Made by a program: the position numbers and the translations under genes. A stretch of DNA of 5,932 bases from CAYLZW01 sp964388085 (GTDB taxonomy: Bacteria; Myxococcota; UBA727; CAYLZW01), in the NCBI GenBank assembly GCA_964388085.1, contig CAYLZW010000344.1, positions 1 to 5,932 on the forward strand. Direction: 5' to 3'. The first letter of the stretch is position 1. The number at the start of each line of letters is the position of its first letter. The notes under the pieces are model-generated. The model made no database searches and was not told the origin of the DNA. It saw only the letters and a program-made list of their open reading frames with translations. Below are positions 1 through 5,932 of this stretch, piece after piece.

Positions 1-2432
1 CCCTGGATGGGCGTGTTGGCCGCGATGCGCTCGCCGGCCTGCCGGTCCATGATGCTGTTCGAGGACAGCTCCGCGATGTAGCGACGACGACCGAGCAGGG
101 TCTCGACGTAGCCGCGCGCGTGCGCGTCCGCGATGGTGCTGTCGAGCCAGCGGCGCACGCCGCTGTACACGCGGAAGTACTCGTCGATGTAGCGCTTGGC
201 CTCCTTGCGCGGCACGCCGAGCTGCTGCGAGAGCGCGGTCGCGCCCTGCCCGTAGATGGTGGCGAAGTTCACCGTCTTGCCGACGCCCCGCTGCTCGCTC
301 GTGACCGCGTCGACGGGGACGCCGAAGATCTCGCTGGCCGTGCGCCGGTGGATGTCGAGGTCGTGCCGGAAGGCCTCGAGCAGGATCTCGTCCTCCGAGA
401 AGTGCGCCAGGATGCGTAGCTCAATCTGGCTCCAGTCCGCGACGACCAGCCGGCTGCCGGGTCGCGCGATGAACGCGTGCCGGATGCGCTTGCCTTCGGG
501 CGTCTTCACCGGCGTACGCTGCAGGTCGGGGTCGGTGGTGATGAGGCGCCCCGTCGCGCCGACCGTCTGCTGGAAGGTCGCGTGCACGCGCTTCGTGGTC
601 GGGTTCACCGCGTTCTGCAGCACGTCCGTGTAGGTGTTGATGAGCTTCGCCAGCTTTCGGTGCTCGAGCAGGAGCTGCGCGATCTCGTGCTTCGGCTTCA
701 AGCGCTCGAGCACCTCGGCGTCGGTCGAGTAGCCCGACTTGGTGCGCTTTTGCACCGGCAGCTTCAGCTCGTCGAACAGCACCTCGCCGAGCTGCTTGTG
801 CGAGGCGATGTTGAACGCGCGGCCGGCGAGCGCATGGATCTGCCGCTCGTACTCTTCGAGCCGGCCTTGAAACTCCACGCCCATGCGCTTGAGGTCGTCC
901 GGGTCGACGAGGATGCCGTCGAGCTCCATCTGCCCGAGCACGTGCGCGAGCGGCAGCTCCATCTCGAACAGGTTCTTGACCTGCCCCTCTTGCTCGAGGC
1001 GCGCGAGCAGCACGGGCCAGAGCTGTCCGACGGTGTCGACGAGGTGACAGGCGTACTCGGCCACGAGCGCGGGCTGGCAGAGCGCGAACGGCTTCAGCTG
1101 CTTGCCGCTCCCCGTCACCGCCTTCAGCGGCTTCACCGTGCGCTGCAGGTACTCCTTCGCCACCTGGTGCAGCTCGTGCGGGATGATCTTCGTCGGGTCG
1201 ATGAGGAAGGACGCGAGCAACACGTCGCCGGCGATGCCCTTCAGCTCGACGCCACGGCGCTTCAGCGACGTCCACGCGGCCTTGAAGCCGTACACGACCT
1301 TCGGGCGCTGGAGGTCCTCGAGCAGGGGCTTGAGCAGCTCGAGGCCAGCATCGCCGAGGCAAGCGCCTTCGCCCGCGAGGGGGAAGTAGAGCGCCTTGCC
1401 GAGCGCGGCCGAGAGCGCCACGCCGACGAGATCGCCCGCCACCGGCGAGGGCGCCTCGTAGAGCACGTGCACGGCCAGGGGGACGTCGTTCGGCAGCGCG
1501 GCGAGGGCTGCGCGCGCCTCGTCCACGTTGGTGAGGGCGACGTACTCGGCGTCCTCGTGGATGTCCCCCTCGTCAGCGACCTGGGCGTCCGTGAGCAGCG
1601 AATAGAACTGCAGCTCCTTGTAGAGCGCGTTCAGCTCGGCCGGATCCGCGGGCGTGATGGAGAGGTCGTCCCAGCGCTCGTCGAGCGGCACGTCGCAGTC
1701 GATGGTGACCAGCTCGCGGCTCAGGTAGGCGTCGTCCCGATGCTCCTCGAGGGCTTTGCGCTTGGCCCCCTTCAGCTCACCGATGTGCTCATAGATGCCG
1801 TCGAGCGACCCGTACTGCTCGAGGAGCTGCGCGGCGCCCTTGCCGCCGATGCCGGCCACACCGGGGACGTTGTCGACCTTGTCGCCCGAGAGCGCGAGCA
1901 GGTCGACGATCTGCGAGGGCTTCACGCCCCACTTCTTGCGCACGAGCTCGGGGTCGTAGGTGACGTCCCGCAAGGTGTCGATCATCTTCACGTCGTCGGA
2001 GATGAGCTGCGCGAAGTCCTTGTCGGCGGAGATGATGTGCACCTCCATGCCGTCCGCGAGCGCGCGCTTGGTCAGCGTCCCGATGACGTCGTCGGCCTCG
2101 TACCCGAACACGCGCAGCGTCGGGAAGTGCTGGCAGGAGACGAGCTTGTCGATCCAGGGCGTCTGCTCGCGCAGCTCGACGGGCATGCCCGGCCGGTGCG
2201 CCTTGTAGGCCGGGAACTTCTCGTCGCGGAAGGTGGCGCCCGGCGCGTCGAACACCACCGCGCCGTAGGCCGGGAAACGGCCGGCGAAGAGCTTCCGGAA
2301 CATGGTCGCGAAGCCATAGATGGCGTTCGTGTGCAGCCCGCTGGCGGTCGTGAAATTGGCCGGGATGGCGAAGAACGCCCGGTACAGCAGCGAGCTGCCG
2401 TCGACGAGGATCACACGTTCGCGCTGTGCCAT
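1..2432 (-). CDS. polA: DNA polymerase I, 5' part (C-terminus beyond window edge)
   Basis: Family A DNA polymerase that fills gaps and removes RNA primers during lagging-strand maturation and excision repair. The minus frame is open from ATG at 2432 to the window edge (810 codons); by alignment with E. coli Pol I about 80 residues are missing, including motif C (HDE). The N-terminal 5' nuclease (about 1-290) is intact: ILVDGSS with Asp11, GYEADD at 110-115, SADKDF, and GDKVDNVPGVAGIGGKGA. The middle domain (about 300-490) has the 3'-5' exonuclease fold but has lost its catalytic acids (Val323, Tyr325, Ala386, Leu464 at the E. coli D355, E357, D424, D501 positions), so proofreading is predicted absent. 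The polymerase domain has motif A DWSQIELR (Asp666; Trp where Tyr is usual) and an O-helix with Arg715, Lys719, Phe723, Tyr727. The start is supported by a GGAGG five bases upstream and by the MAQRERVILVDGSS N-terminus. Divergent from the radical SAM gene. Confidence 0.97.
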   Translation of the reverse strand, partial: MAQRERVILVDGSSLLYRAFFAIPANFTTASGLHTNAIYGFATMFRKLFAGRFPAYGAVVFDAPGATFRDEKFPAYKAHRPGMPVELREQTPWIDKLVSCQHFPTLRVFGYEADDVIGTLTKRALADGMEVHIISADKDFAQLISDDVKMIDTLRDVTYDPELVRKKWGVKPSQIVDLLALSGDKVDNVPGVAGIGGKGAAQLLEQYGSLDGIYEHIGELKGAKRKALEEHRDDAYLSRELVTIDCDVPLDERWDDLSITPADPAELNALYKELQFYSLLTDAQVADEGDIHEDAEYVALTNVDEARAALAALPNDVPLAVHVLYEAPSPVAGDLVGVALSAALGKALYFPLAGEGACLGDAGLELLKPLLEDLQRPKVVYGFKAAWTSLKRRGVELKGIAGDVLLASFLIDPTKIIPHELHQVAKEYLQRTVKPLKAVTGSGKQLKPFALCQPALVAEYACHLVDTVGQLWPVLLARLEQEGQVKNLFEMELPLAHVLGQMELDGILVDPDDLKRMGVEFQGRLEEYERQIHALAGRAFNIASHKQLGEVLFDELKLPVQKRTKSGYSTDAEVLERLKPKHEIAQLLLEHRKLAKLINTYTDVLQNAVNPTTKRVHATFQQTVGATGRLITTDPDLQRTPVKTPEGKRIRHAFIARPGSRLVVADWSQIELRILAHFSEDEILLEAFRHDLDIHRRTASEIFGVPVDAVTSEQRGVGKTVNFATIYGQGATALSQQLGVPRKEAKRYIDEYFRVYSGVRRWLDSTIADAHARGYVETLLGRRRYIAELSSNSIMDRQAGERIAANTPIQ

Positions 2433-2544
2433 CTGGCCCTCCCTCGGGATCCCGATCGTGTAGCAGAGCCGGCTCGGGCGCGCCGCTGCCGCGGCTGTAG
2501 CCGGGACGTTTGCACGAGGACCTCCCGCCTCGTAAAGCCTCCGC
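2433..2544. other. Divergent intergenic region between polA and the selenoprotein gene
   Basis: This 112-bp stretch must hold the promoters of both divergent genes. I see no convincing -35/-10 pair on either strand. It holds four short inverted repeats: CGGGATCCCG at 2445-2454, GAGCCGGCTC at 2466-2475, CGGCT-GT-AGCCG at 2492-2503, and ACGAGG-N8-CCTCGT at 2514-2533. The last lies just ahead of the plus-strand start codon. In DNA this GC-rich short palindromes are frequent by chance, so a role as operators is only a possibility. Confidence 0.5.
2438..2442 (-). promoter_or_regulatory. Shine-Dalgarno site of polA
   Basis: On the minus strand the bases before the polA ATG read AGGGAGGGCCAG. The GGAGG core at 2442-2438 is five bases from the start codon, a normal spacing, and it fixes the ATG at 2432 as the start. 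Confidence 0.8.
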
Positions 2545-3963
2545 ATGCGCGTCGTGCTCGCCTCTGCCTATGAGATGGGACGGCAGCCTTTCGGGCTCGC
2601 CTCCCCCGCGGCCCACCTCGAGGCGGCCGGCTTCGACGTCACCTGCCTCGACCTGTCCCGCCAGCGCCTCGACGACGTCGATCTCGGGAGCGCGCGGCTC
2701 GTCGCCTTCTCGTTACCGATGCACACGGCGACGCGTATCGCCGTCGAGCTGCTGCCGCGCGTTCGGCAGCGAGCGCCCGATGCCGTGCTCGCCTGCTACG
2801 GGCTCTATGCGCCGCTCAACGAGGAGCACTTGCGGGAGCGCGGCGCCGCGCACGTGCTCGGTCCCGAGAGCGAGGCGGCGCTGACGGAGCTGGCGCTCGC
2901 GCTCCGGGACGGTCACCGCCCCCCCGACGACGATCCCCGGGCGCTGCCGCGACAGACGTTCCGAACGCCGTCCCGGAAGACGCTACCCGCGCTCGAGCGC
3001 TACGCGCACCTGCACCTGCCCGACGGCAGCACGCGCGTCGCCGGCTACGTCGAGGCGACGCGTGGCTGCAAGCACATGTGCCGGCACTGCCCCGTGGTGC
3101 CGGTCTATGGCGGCCGCTTCCGCGCGGTGCCGGTGGACGTCGTCCTCGCCGACATCGAGCAACAGGTCGCCGCCGGCGCCGAGCACATCACGTTCGGGGA
3201 TCCCGACTTCCTGAACGGCCCCGCGCACGCGCTCCGCATCGTGCGCGCGCTGCACGAACGCTTTCCGAGCGTCAGCTACGACGCCACCATCAAGGTCGAG
3301 CATTTGCTCGAGCGCCGCGCGCTATTGCCGGAGCTGGCAAGGACCGGCTGCGCGCTCGTGACGACGGCGGCCGAGGCCCTCGACGACGACACGCTGCTGC
3401 TGCTCGACAAGGGCCACACGCGCGCGGGCCTGCAACAAGCCGTCGCCTTGTGCCGCTCGGCGGGCCTGGCGCTTACCCCGACCTGGCTCCCGTTCACGCC
3501 GTGGTCCTCCCTCGAGACCTACCTCGCGTTCCTCGAGGGGCTGCTGGCGCTGGAGCTCGTCGAGAGCACCGCCCCCGTGCAGCTCAGCATCCGGCTGCTG
3601 CTGCCGCGCGGATCGCTCCTGCTCGAGCGGCCCGAGGTGAAGCCGCACGTGACCGGCTTCGACGGGAAGGCGCTGTCGTGGAGCTGGCGGCATCCCGACC
3701 CGCGCATGGATCTGCTGCAGCGTCGGATCGCGCGGCTCGTCGAGGACGACCGGGGCGCGAGCCCGCGCGCGCTGATGTTTCGACACATTCAGAATTATGC
3801 AAAGCGGCTGCACGCGGGCGAGCTCGACACTCTCGAAACCCTGAAAGTGACTCCCGCGGACAGCCCGGCGCCGGCCCGCTGCACGGTGCCGTTCTTGAAC
3901 GAGCCCTGGTACTGCTGAGCGGAGCCCACGGAGGCCCAGTTGGGCCTCGAGCCGGACGTGTGA
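2545..3963 (+). CDS. CUAEP-tail radical SAM selenoprotein (UGA at 3916-3918 read as Sec)
   Basis: Radical SAM protein of 472 residues if the in-frame UGA at 3916-3918 is selenocysteine 458; conventional calling ends it at 457 residues. Residues 1-115 form a Rossmann-like, B12-binding-type domain (GLASPAAHLEAAGFDV), but I see no DxHxxG cobalamin-ligand motif. The radical SAM core starts with EATRGCKHMCRHC: Cys175, Cys179 and Cys182 form the CX3CX2C [4Fe-4S]/SAM site, followed by ITFGDPDFLNGP. The tail reads NEPWYC-U-AEP and ends 11 residues later at a second UGA. From memory this matches the CUAEP/CCAEP-tail radical SAM (seleno)protein family, in which Sec or Cys occupies this position; its substrate is unknown. 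All 14 codons after the UGA end in G or C, like the rest of the gene, and a hairpin fitting a bacterial SECIS follows. The start is fixed by an in-frame TAA at 2533-2535 with no other start between; a GAGGA at 2516-2520 is too far away to be a good ribosome site. Confidence 0.9.
3916..3918 (+). other. UGA recoded as selenocysteine (Sec458)
   Basis: The codon run is GAG CCC TGG TAC TGC TGA GCG GAG CCC, giving EPWYC-U-AEP. The Ala-Glu-Pro directly after the UGA, in frame, would be unexpected in untranslated sequence and is the family's tail signature. Sec would sit next to Cys457, giving a vicinal Cys-Sec pair suited to redox or metal chemistry. The alternative, a true stop giving a protein ending in WYC, does not explain the conserved tail. 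Confidence 0.87.
3931..3948 (+). promoter_or_regulatory. Candidate bacterial SECIS hairpin
   Basis: The bases GAGGCCC (3931-3937) and GGGCCTC (3942-3948) form a perfect 7-bp stem closed by the tetraloop AGTT (AGUU in RNA). Nineteen bases separate the UGA from the loop. The loop carries G at its second position followed by U, the feature SelB recognises in the E. coli fdhF element. As I recall the bacterial SECIS model (loop 3-14 nt, G in the first two loop positions, upper stem 4-16 bp, 16-37 nt from UGA to loop), all criteria are met. The flanking CACG (3927-3930) and CGTG (3957-3960) could add a lower stem with an asymmetric bulge. No T-tract follows, which argues against an intrinsic terminator. 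Confidence 0.75.
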
Positions 3964-3973
3964 GCGCGAACCT

Positions 3974-5272
3974 CTACTTGCCGGCCTGGTAGTAGGGGTT
4001 CGTGCCGGAGGCGTGGTCCGTGGTGTCGATGAGGTGCAGCCCCGGCATGGCGCGGCTGACGCGCTCCTGGATGCCCTGCTGCATCGTGACCGCGGCCATG
4101 CCGCAGCCCTGACACCCGCCGCCCATGACGACGTAGGCGTTGTCGCCCGTGAGGTCGAGCAGCTCCACGTAGCCGCCGTGCGCGGCGATGCTCGGGTTCA
4201 CCTCGCGCTCGATCAGGCTCTGCAGCTCGGCCGCGCGCGGATCCTCCCAGCCCTTCTCGATGCGCGCGTTCGTGAACTTGAAGCCGGAGCCCCCACCGCC
4301 GTCGATGAAGTCGATGACGGCGCCGTCGAGGGTACGCGCGCTGTTGGGGTCGATGAAGAAGCGCAGCCCCGCCACGTCGAGCTCGAAGTCCTCCGCGCCC
4401 TTCTCGTCGAGCGAGATGATGCCGAGGTCATAGTCCACCTTGGTGGCGCCCATGCGGCGGGCGCCGACCTTGATCGCGTGCTCACCGCCCTCTTCTTCCT
4501 CGAGCGCGGCGGCGAACTGCTGCTGCGCGGCGTCGGTGACGACGACCTCCGGCGGCCTACTCGGGCGCGGGGGCTTCGCGGGGGCGGCCGGCGGGGTGCT
4601 CGCCGCCGGCGCCCCGGCCTGCGCCTTGCCGCGGTTCGGGTTGTCGATCTTGAAGCCCTCGCGCTCGCCGTCGCGCACGTAGTCCACGTGGACGTCGTTG
4701 GCGCGGCGGGCGGTGTCCGGGTCGACGACGACGGTGACGCCCGCGCTGGCGACCTCGAGGTCATCGGCGTGCTTGTCGTCGAAGAACAGCGCGTGATCGA
4801 AGTCGGCGCTGATCTCGAGGCGCAGGTACGGCCCGTCGTCCTCCCCGCGGGCCGCGCTCACCGCCTCGACCGCCGCCTCGGTCAACGTGAGCCGTGGGGC
4901 GGTCGGCCGAGCGCCCACCAGCGGCGACGAGCGGCCCTTCGGCTCTGCGCCCTCGGGAACGCCGAGCTGCTTTTTCAGCTCGCCGCTCTCGAACATCTCT
5001 TTCACGATGTCGGCGCCGCCGACGAATTCACCGCCGATGTAGAGCTGCGGGATGGTCGGCCAGTCGGAGTACTCCTTGATGCCGTCGCGCACATCGGGCC
5101 GCGCCAGCACGTCGACCGTGGCGTAGTCATCGAGCACCTGATCGAGCAGGTCCACCACGCTGGCGGAGAAACCGCACTGGGGCCGCCCCCTCGTCCCCTT
5201 CAGGAACAGCACGACCTTGTTCTGCTTCACGAGCCCGTCGAGCTCAGCGCGCAGCTCCGCCTGTAACGCCAT
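3974..5272 (-). CDS. Fused CGFS monothiol glutaredoxin - two A-type-like domains - NfuA-type Fe-S carrier
   Basis: A 432-residue cytoplasmic Fe-S cluster carrier combining modules that are usually separate. Residues 1-103 are a Grx4/GrxD-class monothiol glutaredoxin: KGTRGRPQCGFS with cluster-ligating Cys33, WPTIPQLYIGGEFVGG with cis-Pro75. Residues about 127-215 and 241-337 resemble A-type (IscA/HesB) carrier domains (DPDTARRANDVHVDYV and DPNSARTLDGAVIDFI followed by GFKIDNPN or GFKFTNAR) but contain no cysteine. They are joined by an Ala/Pro-rich linker (216-240). Residues about 338-432 are the NifU C-terminal domain: HGGYVELLDL, GGGCQGCGMAAVTMQQGI with Cys387 and Cys390, and an NfuA-like HASGTNPYYQ end. 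E. coli NfuA has one degenerate A-type domain before its Nfu domain, so this is NfuA with an extra A-type copy and an N-terminal glutaredoxin. Only three cysteines exist in the whole protein, all at cluster sites. The start ATG has a GGAGGA four bases upstream (5277-5282). Convergent with the selenoprotein gene; 91 bases downstream of the ATP-grasp gene. Confidence 0.93.
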   Translation of the reverse strand: MALQAELRAELDGLVKQNKVVLFLKGTRGRPQCGFSASVVDLLDQVLDDYATVDVLARPDVRDGIKEYSDWPTIPQLYIGGEFVGGADIVKEMFESGELKKQLGVPEGAEPKGRSSPLVGARPTAPRLTLTEAAVEAVSAARGEDDGPYLRLEISADFDHALFFDDKHADDLEVASAGVTVVVDPDTARRANDVHVDYVRDGEREGFKIDNPNRGKAQAGAPAASTPPAAPAKPPRPSRPPEVVVTDAAQQQFAAALEEEEGGEHAIKVGARRMGATKVDYDLGIISLDEKGAEDFELDVAGLRFFIDPNSARTLDGAVIDFIDGGGGSGFKFTNARIEKGWEDPRAAELQSLIEREVNPSIAAHGGYVELLDLTGDNAYVVMGGGCQGCGMAAVTMQQGIQERVSRAMPGLHLIDTTDHASGTNPYYQAGK

Positions 5273-5363
5273 GAGGTCCTCCGCCCCTCGGGGGCCGCTT
5301 CGTTGTAGCGACCGCGCCGAGGCTCGTCACCCGTGTCGTCGGCCCCTGACGTCGCCGCCTGCG
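5273..5363. other. Spacer between ATP-grasp gene and Grx-Nfu gene
   Basis: The 91 bases contain the GGAGGA ribosome site of the Grx-Nfu gene (5277-5282) and a small perfect hairpin, GCCCC-TCG-GGGGC on the plus strand at 5283-5295, directly next to it. No T-tract follows the hairpin on the minus strand, so it is not a terminator. I see no recognisable promoter; co-transcription with the upstream ATP-grasp gene is possible. Confidence 0.4.
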
Positions 5364-5932
5364 TCAGCCCTCGATGACGAAGCGCAGGTGCTGATGCGCG
5401 GCCCGCAGGGCGGCCTCGACCTGCGCCGGCGCGTCGCTGCGCGCGAACGCAAAGCCGAGGTAGTGCCGGCCCTCGGGGAGCGGCACGACCGGGCGGCCGA
5501 GCGGCGCCGTGATGGTGACGGCCTCCACGCCGGGGATCCGCCGCGCCTCCTCGAGCCCGTCCACGCGCGCGAGCACCCCGGCGCGCGGGATGGGCAGCAT
5601 CATGACGCCGGCGGCGCGCCGCTCCCGCTCGGCGTGCAATAGCGACATGCCCGCCGCGTGGCGCAGCACGACCTCCTCGAGGCTCATGCCTGTGCCAAAG
5701 CGCAACGTCCGCCCGCACAGGCCGCCGATGGTCCGCGCCGCCACCTCGACCAAGGTCGCCTTGCCCTCGTGGAGCCGGACCTCGGCGTGGACCGGCCCGT
5801 CAATGAGCCCGAGCGCCTCGGCCGCTTGCCGCACGCACGTCGTCACCGCGCGCTGCTCGTCGGCCGAGCGCCGGGATGGCGTCACGTACAGCGTCTCCTC
5901 GAAGTAGGGCCCCTCGAGCGGGTCCGGCTTGT
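5364..5932 (-). CDS. ATP-grasp ligase family protein, C-terminal part (N-terminus beyond window edge)
   Basis: The last 188 residues of an ATP-grasp enzyme, which would activate a carboxylate as an acyl-phosphate with ATP and join it to an amine or thiol; the substrate cannot be told from this part. The visible start, KPDPLEGPYFEETLYVTPSR, is inside the ATP-grasp domain. The metal/ATP-binding segment follows as HAEVRLHEG...LVEVAARTIGG, with the likely Mg-binding Glu50 and Glu62 and Arg66 (numbered from the first visible residue), then LCGRTLRFGTGMSLEEVVLRHAAG. The rest (GVMMLPIPRAGVLARVDG, VPLPEGRHYLGFAFAR) resembles the C-terminal domain found in L-amino-acid-ligase-like ATP-grasp proteins (LAL_C2 type). 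The frame stays open through the right edge, so the GTG at 5885 is an internal codon. The stop is TGA at 5364-5366. The gene is upstream of and co-oriented with the Grx-Nfu gene. Confidence 0.88.
   Translation of the reverse strand, partial: KPDPLEGPYFEETLYVTPSRRSADEQRAVTTCVRQAAEALGLIDGPVHAEVRLHEGKATLVEVAARTIGGLCGRTLRFGTGMSLEEVVLRHAAGMSLLHAERERRAAGVMMLPIPRAGVLARVDGLEEARRIPGVEAVTITAPLGRPVVPLPEGRHYLGFAFARSDAPAQVEAALRAAHQHLRFVIEG

Noticed and set aside
477..2573. Long plus-strand open frame of 698 codons
   Set aside because: It runs antisense to polA, whose translation has all family A motifs; long antisense frames are expected in high-GC genes, and the product is low-complexity Arg/Glu/Leu/Val-rich.
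1789..2616. Minus-strand open frame of 275 codons over the polA start
   Set aside because: Same strand but a different frame from polA; Arg/Gly/Ala-rich product, while the polA frame carries the conserved 5' nuclease motifs.
3931..3948. Hairpin read as a rho-independent terminator
   Set aside because: No T-tract on either side; its position, loop sequence and spacing after the in-frame UGA fit a SECIS element better.
3078..3992. Plus-strand open frame of 304 codons overlapping the radical SAM gene
   Set aside because: Alternative-frame shadow with Arg/Ala-rich sequence; the radical SAM frame has the cluster motif and family tail.
4013..5266. Plus-strand open frame of 417 codons
   Set aside because: Antisense shadow of the Grx-Nfu gene; compositionally biased with no recognisable motif.
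5283..5295. Small GCCCC/GGGGC hairpin as terminator of the ATP-grasp gene
   Set aside because: Only 5 bp, no T-tract, and it abuts the ribosome binding site of the next gene; probably a by-product of base composition.
5883..5885. GTG as start codon of the ATP-grasp gene
   Set aside because: The frame continues upstream with conserved ATP-grasp sequence (LEGPYFEETLYVTPSR) to the window edge, so the GTG is internal.

Overview
The window is high-GC bacterial DNA with almost complete coding density and strong G/C bias at third codon positions. The sequence style of the polymerase (continuous TPVKTPEGKRIRHAF-type motifs) and of the glutaredoxin/Nfu fusion suggests a Myxococcota or deltaproteobacteria-like organism. 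That placement is inferred from memory of the families, not from a search. No rRNA, tRNA, CRISPR array, insertion sequence or phage gene was found.

Layout: (1) 1-2432, minus strand: polA, DNA polymerase I, start present and C-terminus cut by the left window edge. (2) 2433-2544: a 112-bp divergent intergenic region with several short palindromes. (3) 2545-3963, plus strand: a radical SAM protein that should be read through an in-frame UGA at 3916-3918 as a selenoprotein with a C-terminal Cys-Sec-Ala-Glu-Pro tail. A candidate bacterial SECIS hairpin lies at 3931-3948, just after the UGA. (4) 3974-5272, minus strand: a fused CGFS monothiol glutaredoxin, two cysteine-free A-type-carrier-like domains and an NfuA-type CxxC domain, convergent with the selenoprotein gene and only 10 bases from it. 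(5) 5364-5932, minus strand: the C-terminal part of an ATP-grasp ligase, cut by the right window edge.

The main discovery is the selenoprotein. A standard gene caller stops at the UGA and reports a 457-residue protein ending in WYC. Reading through gives WYC-U-AEP and a 472-residue protein ending at a second UGA at 3961-3963. This matches the CUAEP/CCAEP-tail radical SAM (seleno)protein family as I remember it, whose biochemical function is, to my knowledge, unknown. The host must therefore encode SelA, SelB, SelC and SelD outside this window.

How the genes work together is mostly unclear. polA is housekeeping. The Grx-Nfu fusion should carry and deliver Fe-S clusters, and the radical SAM protein needs a [4Fe-4S] cluster, so a supply relationship is possible but rests only on adjacency. 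The ATP-grasp gene lies upstream of the Grx-Nfu gene on the same strand and may be co-transcribed with it.
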